Virus record (IMG/VR): IMGVR_UViG_3300031963_000027
Span: 62,001 to 126,000 of that record
Reading direction: 5' to 3' (one strand)
Length of the DNA: 64,000 nt
Origin: a virus
In this document: positions 43,008 through 53,258 of the stretch, in pieces
Layout: each line of letters starts with the position of its first letter
Position numbering within the stretch: the stretch's first letter is position 1
Notes under the pieces: model-generated
What the model was told of the DNA's origin: nothing
Database searches by the model: none
What the model saw: only the letters and a program-made list of their open reading frames with translations
Program-made: the position numbers and the translations under genes

Positions 43008-44619
43008 AAGGTTTAAACCATAATGTAGTTGTGTTTAACGCTACTCCAACAACAATAGAACTAGGAGTTGTTGATATAACAGAGCCACCAGTTAAATAAT
43101 ATATAGTTCCAGCTACTAAGTCTGTTAATCCATCTACTGTATTTCCACTTAAATAGATCTTACCTGCACTAAAGAAACCTAAAAAGTTAATAAGAGGACT
43201 AGTACTATCAGTAAGATTAGCTAAACTCCAGGTATTAACTCCAGATACTTTAAACACCTCTCCATTAGAAGGAATATGAGAACCAAAAGATTGTTGAACT
43301 AAATACCTAGTAGATAAGTTATTTGGGGTTCCAGTTATATAATCTGTTCCTCTATATACTAATAAAGACTCTTGTTCAGGTTGAATTGGACTAATTGGAA
43401 AAACAATAGGAATGTTGTTTATTTTGTTAGCATTCCATCTATTATTATTATTTAATATATTTATAGTTAGATTGTCTGAGTTATTAGTAATTGTAGCAAC
43501 ATTACTATCTGCAGCATTTATAACTTTTAATGTAGTAAGACTTCCTACTTGTGAAGATATTAAAGTATTTGTTGAATTAGTTGAATTTAATGATGTAGTA
43601 CTGTTTCCTCTTATAACTATTTCATTTGCGTTTAGATTCTCAACAATTAAACCATTTTGACCAACTAATGTCTTAAACTCATGTCTGTCTATTGAAGAGT
43701 TAAATCCCTTATAGGTAGTAGTTCCAGAACCCACATTTCCTAAGTCATTGCCAGCATTTGTTGATAAAGTTAAACTGTCTTCAGTGTCTAAAATTAATAT
43801 TCCATCTCCAGGAATTAATGTTTTTAATTCTCCTGAGTTATTTAATATCTTACTTCCAATCCCATCTGTATTAGTAACTCCACTAGCTTCTGAGCCTAAA
43901 GAAGCTATGATTATTTCAGATGCAGATTCATTAATCAGTACATTTGCTCCAGCTTTTATAGATTTGAATCTCAGAGTTGAAGCTACATTGTTTACATATA
44001 TTCTTCCTGCTCCTGTTCCTATGTTTTGGCCTGTAGCTAAAGAACCTCCTCCAGTACTGTTAATGGTTATTTGATTAGGATTTGATGTATCAAATGATAT
44101 ATTATTACCAGCAACTAATGTTTTAAACTCAAAGTTGCTGCCAGTTTTTTGTTTAAATACTGTCACTCCTGAACCTAGATTAGAAGCTGTATTTACTTCT
44201 CCAGGATTAATAAGATCTATTAAAACAGTGTCAGTGTTTGAGGTTATATTAACATTTGGACCACCTTCTAGGCTCTTAAAATTATATGAGGTTGTAAAGT
44301 TTTTATATAAGCCAGCTCCTGTTCCAACGTTAGCAACTACAAGTGGATTAGGAATTGTACTGTTTAATGTAATATTAAAATAATTAGGATTAGTAGAAGT
44401 AGTAAATGTTATATTACTTCCAGCTATAAGATTTAAAGCTGGATAAGTTCCACTCAAAACATTATTTAGATATAACTTTGTTTTAGGTTCAACATAACTA
44501 AGTATTGTAGTTAAAGTTGTATTTTGTGTTTGATTTAATAGAGTATTTTCAAATGGAAATAAACTATTTAAAGGTAGTGAGCTTGCTGTAGCTAACTCTG
44601 GTATTGTTATTTGTGCCAT
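42997..44619 (-). CDS. Repeat-containing tail fibre or collar protein
   Basis: A 540-residue protein with about five degenerate repeats of the form NVGTGAGLYK...FKSLEGGPNVNI (for example GVTVFKQKTGSNFEFKTLVA, GTTTYKGFNSSIDRHEFKTL). These are typical of phage tail fibres that form beta-helix shafts. The C-terminal part (LSGNTVDGLTDLVAGTIYYL and VVGVALNTTTLWFKPYV) matches a fibre tip. It is the probable host-recognition protein. It follows the 720-residue gene by 4 bases. Confidence 0.68.
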   Translation of the reverse strand: MAQITIPELATASSLPLNSLFPFENTLLNQTQNTTLTTILSYVEPKTKLYLNNVLSGTYPALNLIAGSNITFTTSTNPNYFNITLNSTIPNPLVVANVGTGAGLYKNFTTSYNFKSLEGGPNVNITSNTDTVLIDLINPGEVNTASNLGSGVTVFKQKTGSNFEFKTLVAGNNISFDTSNPNQITINSTGGGSLATGQNIGTGAGRIYVNNVASTLRFKSIKAGANVLINESASEIIIASLGSEASGVTNTDGIGSKILNNSGELKTLIPGDGILILDTEDSLTLSTNAGNDLGNVGSGTTTYKGFNSSIDRHEFKTLVGQNGLIVENLNANEIVIRGNSTTSLNSTNSTNTLISSQVGSLTTLKVINAADSNVATITNNSDNLTINILNNNNRWNANKINNIPIVFPISPIQPEQESLLVYRGTDYITGTPNNLSTRYLVQQSFGSHIPSNGEVFKVSGVNTWSLANLTDSTSPLINFLGFFSAGKIYLSGNTVDGLTDLVAGTIYYLTGGSVISTTPSSIVVGVALNTTTLWFKPYVA

Positions 44620-44623
44620 TTAT

Positions 44624-46786
44624 TTATAATATAAAGTAGTCATTGATTGATGTTTCTTGTGTAACTGGGAAGGTGTTTTCTTGCAGTAAGATTGATTCTT
44701 CTGGAGGTGCCAAATCACATTGACCATCACTTAAGAGTATTAATTGTCCATTTATATCTACTTGACATCTATAGTCTTCTAATTTTGATATGTCAAAACA
44801 AAGATTAAAGTTAGATACTATTGGCATTTCTAAACTGCTAACTAAATTGGTTTCTATTCCTAAAGACTTTACTTGATTATTTATATAACTTAGTATCTCA
44901 GTATCATAAAAACCTTTAACCTCTAAATCTATAGAATTACTATATCTTCCAGGCCATAAACTATTAGTAACTCTTTTGCCAAATGTTATTGTTTTCTCTA
45001 ATAGTTCTTTTGTATTAGCAATTAAACTGTCTTTGTAAATGTTAGTTAGAGCCTGCTTTTCAATATAAGTGTCTTGAATATATTTACTATGAAGATATAA
45101 ATCTATTATTGGTTTTATAACACTTCTTATAATTAAATCTTGAGTGGGAGTTGTATCACTTAACCAACCAAAGTCTATAGGTATATAACTCTTAAACTTA
45201 GTAAAAACTTCTTGTTTAAATAAAGATAAACTATTTAAAATATCTGTGTTTAATTGCTTTGTAGTTTCAAGATTTAACACATCAATAATTAACTTATTGT
45301 TTATAGATAAGCTGTGTTTTAAATTGCAGTTTATAAGTTTTAAAACTAAAAGATTGATTGAATTATATGTAATTAAAGTTGGCTGGTTTGTTAGATACAA
45401 TACTTCAGTTGTATCTGTTATATATGTTATATCTTCTAATACATACTCTTTTATATTTATTGGTTTGTTATTAATATAACTACTTAATAAATCTCCAAAT
45501 ACTTTTGATGTTGTAGTTATTGTAGGATTATCTAAAGACTCAATATAAACATCATCTTTTATTTTATATAACTTATCTATATTTTCTATTAACGTTGTAG
45601 CTATTGATAAATGATATACATCTTTTGTTATTTTATAAGTCTCTACTAAAGCTATAAGTTTTAATACATCTTCTTTTAACGTGCTAGTTTTTAAGTTAAT
45701 ACATAATTCTATATATTCTAGTAACTTCGGTCTTAAAGAATCTTTATTTATTTTAGCTAGGCATAATAACATTAGTATAGTAGTAATGTTATTACTAGAC
45801 AGCTCCTTATATGTTGTTGTTGAATATACAGCAGGATTTATTATTATTTCTTCTAGTTCATCTAATTCATGAGTAACTAAACTGTTGAATTCATATGGGG
45901 TTGTTACATTCTTTATATAGGAATAAGGATTAGAATTGCTAGTAGAAATACTATTAATAGTATTTACTATTACATTTATTAATAACTCTTGTTCTTGTTT
46001 ATATAATACTAATTCATTTTTATTCTTAATTTCTAAGCTAGTATATAATAAATAAACTATAGATAATAATACTTCTTCAGTATTATTATTTAAGGATTGC
46101 CAAGGTAAATTTGTATTCCAATCTGATCTAAAAAACAAGGGATTACTTACAAATTTATAAGTGGTTATTACTTGTTCAATGTCAAACTTTGTTATGGTAA
46201 TACAAGGATTAAATCCTTCAGGAACTCCTTGATTCCAGATTATAATAGAATCAAGTAAACCTTTATTTTTAATTATTATAATCTCCTCTCCTGTTTCTTC
46301 ATGAATTAAACTTACATTATAAATATAAGAGTATCCATATCTATCTGAATTGGCTTTTACAAAATAATAAGTATCTTCCTCTATTAATACACTCTTATTT
46401 GTTACTATTGCTTTTGTCCATATTCCATATTCCTCTACACAGCTTTCACCAATACAACCTTCTTCTATATAATTAGGTTGCTGAATGAGATCTAAGTTGT
46501 TTAATGTAATTAATAATTGATGAGGGCTTTTAGAGAATGTTGGATATATTAAATTCTGCTTCTTTTGTAGTATTTCTATGGATTGTTGTTCGCTTTCTAT
46601 TATTTCAGAACATATAGGATTGCAGTCCACATCAATACATTCAGCACCTAAACCATTTCCATTTATTATTAGCTCAGCAGTAGCTTGAGAGGAAATAACA
46701 TTATTTGCAGACCACCAAATGTTATTTCCTCCTTGATCTAGATAACTAAGAACATAGTTAAAATAGTTATTACTTTGATTTAACAT
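44624..46786 (-). CDS. Large baseplate-associated protein, unrecognised
   Basis: A 720-residue protein. The N-terminal ~130 residues are Cys-rich (AECIDVDCNPICSEI, EEGCIGESCVEE), which suggests disulphides or metal sites. The middle is long helical, Ile/Leu/Asn-rich (residues ~200-560). The C-terminus is mixed. No catalytic motif. The position after J, where P2 gpI would be, suggests a baseplate or fibre-attachment role. It overlaps J by 17 bases. Confidence 0.45.
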   Translation of the reverse strand: MLNQSNNYFNYVLSYLDQGGNNIWWSANNVISSQATAELIINGNGLGAECIDVDCNPICSEIIESEQQSIEILQKKQNLIYPTFSKSPHQLLITLNNLDLIQQPNYIEEGCIGESCVEEYGIWTKAIVTNKSVLIEEDTYYFVKANSDRYGYSYIYNVSLIHEETGEEIIIIKNKGLLDSIIIWNQGVPEGFNPCITITKFDIEQVITTYKFVSNPLFFRSDWNTNLPWQSLNNNTEEVLLSIVYLLYTSLEIKNKNELVLYKQEQELLINVIVNTINSISTSNSNPYSYIKNVTTPYEFNSLVTHELDELEEIIINPAVYSTTTYKELSSNNITTILMLLCLAKINKDSLRPKLLEYIELCINLKTSTLKEDVLKLIALVETYKITKDVYHLSIATTLIENIDKLYKIKDDVYIESLDNPTITTTSKVFGDLLSSYINNKPINIKEYVLEDITYITDTTEVLYLTNQPTLITYNSINLLVLKLINCNLKHSLSINNKLIIDVLNLETTKQLNTDILNSLSLFKQEVFTKFKSYIPIDFGWLSDTTPTQDLIIRSVIKPIIDLYLHSKYIQDTYIEKQALTNIYKDSLIANTKELLEKTITFGKRVTNSLWPGRYSNSIDLEVKGFYDTEILSYINNQVKSLGIETNLVSSLEMPIVSNFNLCFDISKLEDYRCQVDINGQLILLSDGQCDLAPPEESILLQENTFPVTQETSINDYFIL

Positions 46787-47831
46787 TTATTGTTACCTCA
46801 TTTGGCTTTAATAAATATTCATTTATAAGAGGTGAAATATTAGTTGTAGGCTTTGTTATCTTGTTTCTATAACCTGTATAAGAAGATATAAAACTAGATA
46901 GTTCATTAATAATTAAAGTTTCACCAATAGATAAATTACTAAAGTAAATGTTTACTGCTTGTTTAATATTATTAGAAATAGTAGTTATACTATCAGATAT
47001 AAATGAATCAATTATTACATCAATTGATAAATCTATAGACTGATACTGAATAGGTTTAATTAATAAGAGTACTCCTAGTGGTTTGATCTCTTCTAGTTTA
47101 TTTGACAGCAAATCAATAGTTAACTGATCAGAAGTATTTATATATACTGATGTATATCCAGCAGCAGGCCTTCCTTCAACAAAGTAAACATCACTTACAT
47201 AATTTTGAATGATTGCTTTTATAGTAGGTAAAGTAACTACTCCTTTATTATTAATATATGTACTAAGTCTACTTCTTAGATTTTCATCACTCTCACTAGA
47301 AGATCCACCAGAAAGATATCCAACAATTTGATTATCTGTGTTTCTAAACTCTCCAACAACTATTGTTAGTTGAGGAAAATTAGGACTAGTTAAAGATACT
47401 TGTGAGAATAAATTTGCATCAAATGATTTAGTAATTGATACAATAGGAACTGTTATCTCTTTATTAAGTGGAATATTTACAGCCTTGGTAGTCTGAAAAG
47501 TTAAGAAGCCATTATTAGTTTGTAATAAAGTTCCAATGGGAATACTTAGTTGTGTTGATGATTTAATAATAACTGAACCAAAAGCACTTGTTCCTGCTCT
47601 TCTAACTAATCCATAGTTATTTGCATATAAGTCCAATTGAGTTCCAGACACTGTTGATACTAGTTTTGTATCTATAATTTGTTGGATGACTTGTTCTTGA
47701 TTAAAGCAAGTTAAAGCCATGCCTCTCATAAGAACATATAAGTTACCTGTGTTGTTTGCTGCAGTTTCTAATGGTGTGTCTCTAAACTGAATTTTTATAT
47801 CTTCTAATATTTGTTCTACTGTTCTAGACAT
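46770..47831 (-). CDS. Baseplate assembly protein J-like
   Basis: A 353-residue protein with the baseplate J pattern: EDIKIQFRDTPLET, LDLYANNYGLVRRAGTSAFG, SIPIGTLLQTNNGFLTFQTT, and GGSSSESDENLRSRLSTYIN. The C-terminal GVLLLIKPIQYQSIDLSIDV is typical. J proteins make the inner wedge of contractile baseplates. It overlaps the W-like gene upstream by 8 bases. Confidence 0.85.
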   Translation of the reverse strand: MSRTVEQILEDIKIQFRDTPLETAANNTGNLYVLMRGMALTCFNQEQVIQQIIDTKLVSTVSGTQLDLYANNYGLVRRAGTSAFGSVIIKSSTQLSIPIGTLLQTNNGFLTFQTTKAVNIPLNKEITVPIVSITKSFDANLFSQVSLTSPNFPQLTIVVGEFRNTDNQIVGYLSGGSSSESDENLRSRLSTYINNKGVVTLPTIKAIIQNYVSDVYFVEGRPAAGYTSVYINTSDQLTIDLLSNKLEEIKPLGVLLLIKPIQYQSIDLSIDVIIDSFISDSITTISNNIKQAVNIYFSNLSIGETLIINELSSFISSYTGYRNKITKPTTNISPLINEYLLKPNEVTINVKSK

Positions 47832-48183
47832 TTATATTTATCCTTTGTTGAGTATTATCTGTATAGGTAATTAAATAGTTTATTGTTGATAAAGAGTCTA
47901 AAGATGCTTCTAAATTGCTAATTGGTATATTTACAAAGCTTGTTGCATCTTTTACATCAGAGCTAATATTAGCTAATAAACTATTGTTTATATTTTCTCT
48001 AATCTTATAGTATACTGCATTTCCATATGTCTCATTTATATATGTACTGGGGCTATATTCAACTGCTATATAACCTTTAGGAGTTATAACACCCTTCTCA
48101 AATAAACTGCCAGGCGTTAGTTCTAATATTAAATCTCCATTAATATCTAGCTCTATATCACTAGAACCTTTTATGTCATACAT
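47824..48183 (-). CDS. Baseplate wedge W/gp25-like protein
   Basis: A 119-residue protein: IKGSSDIELDINGDLILELT, SPSTYINETYGNAVYYKIRE and a C-terminal strand-helix region. The gene order (directly before J) and the DIxLxxNGDLxL start are those of gp25/gpW-like wedges, but the RLxT-type conserved block is not clearly seen, so the call rests mostly on position. Confidence 0.5.
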   Translation of the reverse strand: MYDIKGSSDIELDINGDLILELTPGSLFEKGVITPKGYIAVEYSPSTYINETYGNAVYYKIRENINNSLLANISSDVKDATSFVNIPISNLEASLDSLSTINYLITYTDNTQQRININV

Positions 48184-48192
48184 TTGCTGCCT

Positions 48193-48546
48193 CTATATTA
48201 ATTTATATGCTGACTGAGGAAAGTTGATATGTACTTGTTTCTCTCCTTTTGTTAGACCTATAGTTATTGTCTGATTATCAACAACATATAAGCCATTTTT
48301 GTAGGATATATCTACTGTGTAGTAACCTTTTACTATCTTATAATTAATAGGTATTATCCTTGGTTCTGTAGAAGTAATAATTGATTCTTCATCATAAATT
48401 AGTAATGGGTTATTACATTTAACCCACTCTAATAAAGGATTTATATCAGAGTAAGTGATCTTTATTTGCATGTTATCAGCTTGTTTTATTGCTGTTAAAT
48501 ATATGGCAAATCCTTCAGTTATATATTTTGTAGCTGGTATAAACAT
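48193..48546 (-). CDS. Hypothetical baseplate-region protein
   Basis: A 117-residue, beta-rich, single-domain protein (KYITEGFAIYLTAIKQADNM, TIGLTKGEKQVHINFPQ). Unrecognised. It lies 9 bases before the W-like gene and 11 after the 1055-residue gene, so it is in the baseplate operon. Confidence 0.45.
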   Translation of the reverse strand: MFIPATKYITEGFAIYLTAIKQADNMQIKITYSDINPLLEWVKCNNPLLIYDEESIITSTEPRIIPINYKIVKGYYTVDISYKNGLYVVDNQTITIGLTKGEKQVHINFPQSAYKLI

Positions 48547-48557
48547 TGTTGTTTTTC

Positions 48558-51500
48558 TTATAATAAAATGTATGAATCTAATACATAAGGAATAAGTCTA
48601 TTTCCTATATCATTAGTTGTATATTGATAAAGAGAACCGCTTATTGTATCTTCTAAGACTAAGTCAATACTTGGATCATTAATTACTGCTGTATAAACAT
48701 CATTAAGTTTGTTGGATATTCTGTACTCTAATACATTTGATGTAAATTGAGAACTTAATTTATATGGCGCTAATACCTTATTTGTTATTCTGTCAGTATA
48801 ATATTCTGAATATATGTTTACATAATTACCTATATTTGGGAGAGGATTATTATTAAACTTAATTAGATTTTTATTAGATAGTTTAAATTTAATATATGTA
48901 ATACCAATTTCTGTAATATCTATTGTCGCTTCTTCAGCAGTTAAAGAAAACACTTGACCACAATTAGAAGGTGTTATATTTAATACTTCTTTTCTCTTAA
49001 CTGGATCAACTGTTTGTATTATTCTAGGTAAGTAGTCAATTATATCTTGTAGATCTGAATTAGATATGTTTTGTAAAAAGGGATCCTGTTGTTTTAGAGA
49101 ATCAATACAACCTAATAACTTTGCTAATTCATCTAATAAAGGAATTCCAATACCTGTTAAAGATGTAAAAATAGATCCAACAACTGAGTAGATATCTTGA
49201 TCAGTTATGTTTTTCTTACTTATTAAGCCTAATACTTTAGATGCAATTGCTGTCCCTTGTGAACTCAGTACATTACTTATTCCAGGAATGCTTAATAAAG
49301 AAGAATAGTTTCCTTGTTGTACCTCATTATAGATGCTCATTGCTTGTTGTGCATAACTAATATAACCACTTACATCTCCTCCAACTAAGGCTGCTAATCT
49401 AGTTGCATACTGCTCAGGAGTTGTTATTCTACCTGCTACTATGTCTTGAGTTAAAGATAAAGCAGATTGTATACTAGAGTCTGGTATAGCTTGTTTAATA
49501 ATATCAACATACTGGTTGTTTAATAATTCTGATATACCTGATATTTGTTCATTGTCTATTAATTCATCGCCAAAACTAATATCACTATCTGTAATACTTT
49601 CTGGTTTAAACCAGTCTTCAGTTGTTTCACTAATTACTTCAGGTGATTGATTAGCTAAGTTTAAAGCTGTAAGAACATCAAGTATTCCCTGTCCTGGTGT
49701 TGGTGGAGTTTTTCCTATGCCAATTGCTGAAGATAAAGAACTTGATATATCATCTTGTATATTAGGTGGTTGTTGACCGCCAACTCCTTTAGGTCTTAAG
49801 GTGTTTAGAAAAGTATTGATCTGTTCAATATAACTTTTATTTTTTAATATATCTAATACTGTTTTTGAGTAGTTAGCTGAGTTATTAGTTATCTCTTGTT
49901 GTAAGTTTTTGCCAAATACATCTACTATAGAAGAAGCTTTTACAAAGTCAGTATAATTATCTTTTATAAAACCTCTTTGACTTGTATTAAAGAAGTTAAT
50001 GACTTCTGATTGTTGTAAAGCAGTTATACTTTTTACTGATTCTGTTAAAGACTGTGCAGGAGTTATTTGACTTACATCAGAGGTAGTAACAGTTGTTGTA
50101 GTTTTATCAATAGGTCCTTCAGGAGGATCAAATACCTTATGCAATAATCCTAATCTAGCTCCATTAGTTACAGCCTTTCTATTTGTAAAGACTGTTTCTT
50201 TGGTATCTTTATCTGTCTTTGTAGTAGGTGTTGTTGTAACATCCCTATCTTTATGAGTGGACTTTACTCCTTTTACAGCTTTGGGTTCTTGGGCTTCTGT
50301 ACTGGAATCTTCTAATGCAACAGGATTATCAATTGATCCTTTGTCTTGTATAACAAGAGGATCTTCTAAAGATATTAAGATGTCTTCTTCTGGGCCATCT
50401 GATTGTTCCTCAGAAGGTCCATCAGGATTGGTTTCACTGTCTCCACCACCTTCTTCTAATCCTCCTGTGCCTAGATCTATAACATTTGCAAAGGGTAAAC
50501 ATTTAGCTAAAAAGTCTGCTAAACTTCCAAATGGAAACTCTGGAAGTTCTGGTATATCAATAGTTATAGCAGGTAATTGTTCAGCTAAAAATGGAATTAA
50601 AGGGGCTATTCCTGTGCCAGCTAATATACCAAAAGGGTTGATGCTTATACCTACATTTCTATTGCCAGTGTAGGTAGTTCCATCACTAGATAGAGTGCTT
50701 TGAGTTTTACTTTGTATTGTAGTTGTTGTTGAATTTAATGCTGTATCTACAGAGGTGACACCAAATTTAGCTACAGTTGCACCATATGTGTCAGCTTGAT
50801 TAGCAATAGTTCCAGGAGTACTAGTTGTTATATTTCCTGTAGATAATATCTTAATACTACCTCCAGTATTTAAGTCTGATATAGGATTACTTATGTCATC
50901 AGTGCTAGCTCCAGAAGCTACATCTTCCTTATTTGTTTGTCCAGCACCAATTATTAAATCACTTTGAGTTATTAAACTTGTGCTTCCTTTACTGCCAAAC
51001 AAGCTACTTTCAGATGTAAGTGTTGTGTGAGTATTGCTATATTGATTCTGTTCACTTGCAACTACTTGATGATCCTCTGTTGCTGTAGCTTTATTAGACT
51101 TAGAAGCAATTGAAGTTGTGTTAGTAACTGCACTATGTTTATTACTTAAAGACTTTAATTCTTGATCACTAACTAATATTCTTTCCTTAGTCTTAGTAAA
51201 ATCTGTATCACTAAAATTTATAGAGGTTGCTGCATTTGTTACACTTACATTAGTAGTAGTACTAATAGAAGGACTTTTAGTTGATATACCCATATCTGCT
51301 GTTGTATTAATAGCGCCTGTAACAGTATTAACAGCAGTAGTACTTATAAAATTAATTGCTCCACTATAATTAGTTATCTCTGTCATTGCAGCAGCACTAG
51401 CAGCAAAGTCTTTTACACCTTCTGTTACTTTCTTAGAAGAGTCTTTGAAAGCAGCAGAATCAGGCGCTGCCTTTTTAGTAGCATCAACAACTTTCTTATC

Positions 51501-51725
51501 CGCTTTAACTTTAGTAGATGTTTCTTTTACATCTTTTACTATTTCAGATGCATTGTTTTCTATTGTTGATAGCCACTCCTTAGAAGAATGAAGTAAGAAG
51601 TTATCATATGTAACATTACTCTTTTCTTGGGTTGTAGCAGATGTGTTATCAGATGCTTTAGTTACTTCATTATAAACCGTTCCATCAAAGGTTATTTCAC
51701 TTAAATCATTAAAGTTTATTGTCAT
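48558..51725 (-). CDS. Large Ser/Thr-rich baseplate or tail protein
   Basis: A 1055-residue protein. Residues 1-340 are low-complexity, rich in Thr, Ser, Ala and Asn with coil-like stretches (VKETSTKVKADKKVVDATKK), similar to spike-like shafts. At about 360-400 is a short helical segment (LAGTGIAPLIPFLAEQLPAI). It is followed by an acidic linker (~425-470), then a helical C-terminal half and a final beta domain. No enzyme signature. It could be a spike-shaft or tape-measure-associated protein. Confidence 0.5.
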   Translation of the reverse strand: MTINFNDLSEITFDGTVYNEVTKASDNTSATTQEKSNVTYDNFLLHSSKEWLSTIENNASEIVKDVKETSTKVKADKKVVDATKKAAPDSAAFKDSSKKVTEGVKDFAASAAAMTEITNYSGAINFISTTAVNTVTGAINTTADMGISTKSPSISTTTNVSVTNAATSINFSDTDFTKTKERILVSDQELKSLSNKHSAVTNTTSIASKSNKATATEDHQVVASEQNQYSNTHTTLTSESSLFGSKGSTSLITQSDLIIGAGQTNKEDVASGASTDDISNPISDLNTGGSIKILSTGNITTSTPGTIANQADTYGATVAKFGVTSVDTALNSTTTTIQSKTQSTLSSDGTTYTGNRNVGISINPFGILAGTGIAPLIPFLAEQLPAITIDIPELPEFPFGSLADFLAKCLPFANVIDLGTGGLEEGGGDSETNPDGPSEEQSDGPEEDILISLEDPLVIQDKGSIDNPVALEDSSTEAQEPKAVKGVKSTHKDRDVTTTPTTKTDKDTKETVFTNRKAVTNGARLGLLHKVFDPPEGPIDKTTTTVTTSDVSQITPAQSLTESVKSITALQQSEVINFFNTSQRGFIKDNYTDFVKASSIVDVFGKNLQQEITNNSANYSKTVLDILKNKSYIEQINTFLNTLRPKGVGGQQPPNIQDDISSSLSSAIGIGKTPPTPGQGILDVLTALNLANQSPEVISETTEDWFKPESITDSDISFGDELIDNEQISGISELLNNQYVDIIKQAIPDSSIQSALSLTQDIVAGRITTPEQYATRLAALVGGDVSGYISYAQQAMSIYNEVQQGNYSSLLSIPGISNVLSSQGTAIASKVLGLISKKNITDQDIYSVVGSIFTSLTGIGIPLLDELAKLLGCIDSLKQQDPFLQNISNSDLQDIIDYLPRIIQTVDPVKRKEVLNITPSNCGQVFSLTAEEATIDITEIGITYIKFKLSNKNLIKFNNNPLPNIGNYVNIYSEYYTDRITNKVLAPYKLSSQFTSNVLEYRISNKLNDVYTAVINDPSIDLVLEDTISGSLYQYTTNDIGNRLIPYVLDSYILL

Positions 51726-52740
51726 ATTGTTCTATCTCATTTGTTGTAATCATTGCTAACTTTTCTCCAATACTTGAAGTTAGAGGACTAAATAATAGTA
51801 ATGATGTAGCTTTATCAATTAAGTCTTCTATTCTTGTTGCATTGTTTACATAATCTATATTACATAAATAATGCGCTCTTCTTATAAGAGTTGAAGCTAG
51901 TAAAACAATAAGAGTATGTATTCCTCCTGGTCCTAATAATGCTTCATTGTAGTCATATAAAAGTTTAATTGGATCAATATAAGTCTCTTCTAGTGGTATA
52001 ACTCCTATCAATTCAGGTATCTTATCTTCTTGAACTGCCTTATATATTTCCTGTAAGAAGTACATATAATTAGTAGATAAGATTTGGAATATTAGTTCAA
52101 TATGCTGATCTTTTTTAAATTGACTTAATAAGTAATTAGATCCATATTCTTTTAAATTATACTCATTAAGTATTTTTAAATGTCTAATAACCACAGGCAT
52201 TTCTGGTATCTTTCTTATAAGTTCTAATATGTAATTATATATAAATTCATCATAAAACTTATCCTCATTTACAATAGCTTCTAATAAGTCTTTATAGTTA
52301 GGATATAGTTTTAATAGACATAAATTAGCATAATAACTTTGCTCAGAAGGACTTAAATAAGAAGCGTTTTTAGCTGTTATAAATCCCAAATAATAACCTA
52401 GTGAGCCATAACTTGTAATCCATCCCTTCTCATTATTAAACATTCTAATTGAGTGTTCTTTTATAGATAAGACTTCCTTTGTGCCAATTGATTGTTCTCT
52501 AATATCATATATAGAAGGCTCAATTGTATTAATTATATTAAGAGTTAATAATACTTCTTCTAGCTTATAAATAAGTTTATATATTCCAATAGTAGTTGTA
52601 CTAGAATTAAATATATTAGTTAGTTTATAAATATTGTTAGCAGCTTCATTCATTGATATTGCTAAGTCAACTATAGTTGACTTTTGATCACCATTTAAAT
52701 TAGTTGTGCTAATTGGTAAAACATTTATTGATTTATACAT
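51709..52740 (-). CDS. Hypothetical baseplate-region protein, helical
   Basis: A 343-residue helical protein with no membrane segment (IYKLIYKLEEVLLTLNI, IVVLLASTLIRRAHYL-like text). Unrecognised. It overlaps the 1055-residue gene by 17 bases, so the two may form one complex. Confidence 0.45.
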   Translation of the reverse strand: MYKSINVLPISTTNLNGDQKSTIVDLAISMNEAANNIYKLTNIFNSSTTTIGIYKLIYKLEEVLLTLNIINTIEPSIYDIREQSIGTKEVLSIKEHSIRMFNNEKGWITSYGSLGYYLGFITAKNASYLSPSEQSYYANLCLLKLYPNYKDLLEAIVNEDKFYDEFIYNYILELIRKIPEMPVVIRHLKILNEYNLKEYGSNYLLSQFKKDQHIELIFQILSTNYMYFLQEIYKAVQEDKIPELIGVIPLEETYIDPIKLLYDYNEALLGPGGIHTLIVLLASTLIRRAHYLCNIDYVNNATRIEDLIDKATSLLLFSPLTSSIGEKLAMITTNEIEQYDNKL

Positions 52741-52742
52741 TG

Positions 52743-53249
52743 TTATTTAAGTTTATATGTCTTTTGATAAAGACCCAATAAAGGATCAGCTATATTAGTG
52801 TTTAGATATATATCTATCTGTTTTAAAGCCTCATATTTATTAAAAACTACTAAACTCATATCATATTGTTTAGGTTTAATGTCTAACAGTAAAGTTGCAT
52901 CTATTTCCCATCTATTTAAATTAGCAACTAGAAATATTACATCATATACAGAATAATTGTTTTGATATACTACATCATTAAATAAATAATCATCTTCATC
53001 AGCCTTCATTTGTAATATATAACTAAGTACTTCTTTATACTTAGTTAATGGTGTAGTAATAAGTAAGTTAACTATAGAAGCTTTATAATCAAAGTAAACA
53101 ATATTATCTACAAAGTATGTTGGAGTTAATAAAAAGTCTATTAATTGTTTCTTTTTAGGATTTAAATTAGCTGCCCCAATTATCTTGGAAGAGTAAAAAT
53201 CCCATTCAGAACAACAATTATTGAATGTGTTTGTGTCTATATAATTCAT
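52743..53249 (-). CDS. Hypothetical baseplate-region protein
   Basis: A 168-residue protein, Tyr- and Leu-rich (DTNTFNNCCSEWDFYSSKII, YDMSLVVFNKYEALKQIDIY). Unrecognised. It lies 9 bases after the lysin gene and 2 bases before gene 51709. Confidence 0.45.
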   Translation of the reverse strand: MNYIDTNTFNNCCSEWDFYSSKIIGAANLNPKKKQLIDFLLTPTYFVDNIVYFDYKASIVNLLITTPLTKYKEVLSYILQMKADEDDYLFNDVVYQNNYSVYDVIFLVANLNRWEIDATLLLDIKPKQYDMSLVVFNKYEALKQIDIYLNTNIADPLLGLYQKTYKLK

Positions 53250-53258
53250 ATGTTTAGG

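Noticed and set aside
37392-50673. + strand ORFs opposite the tail genes
   Set aside because: Low-complexity Ile/Val/Leu/Ser text that mirrors the Asn/Thr-rich coding strand. No support as genes.
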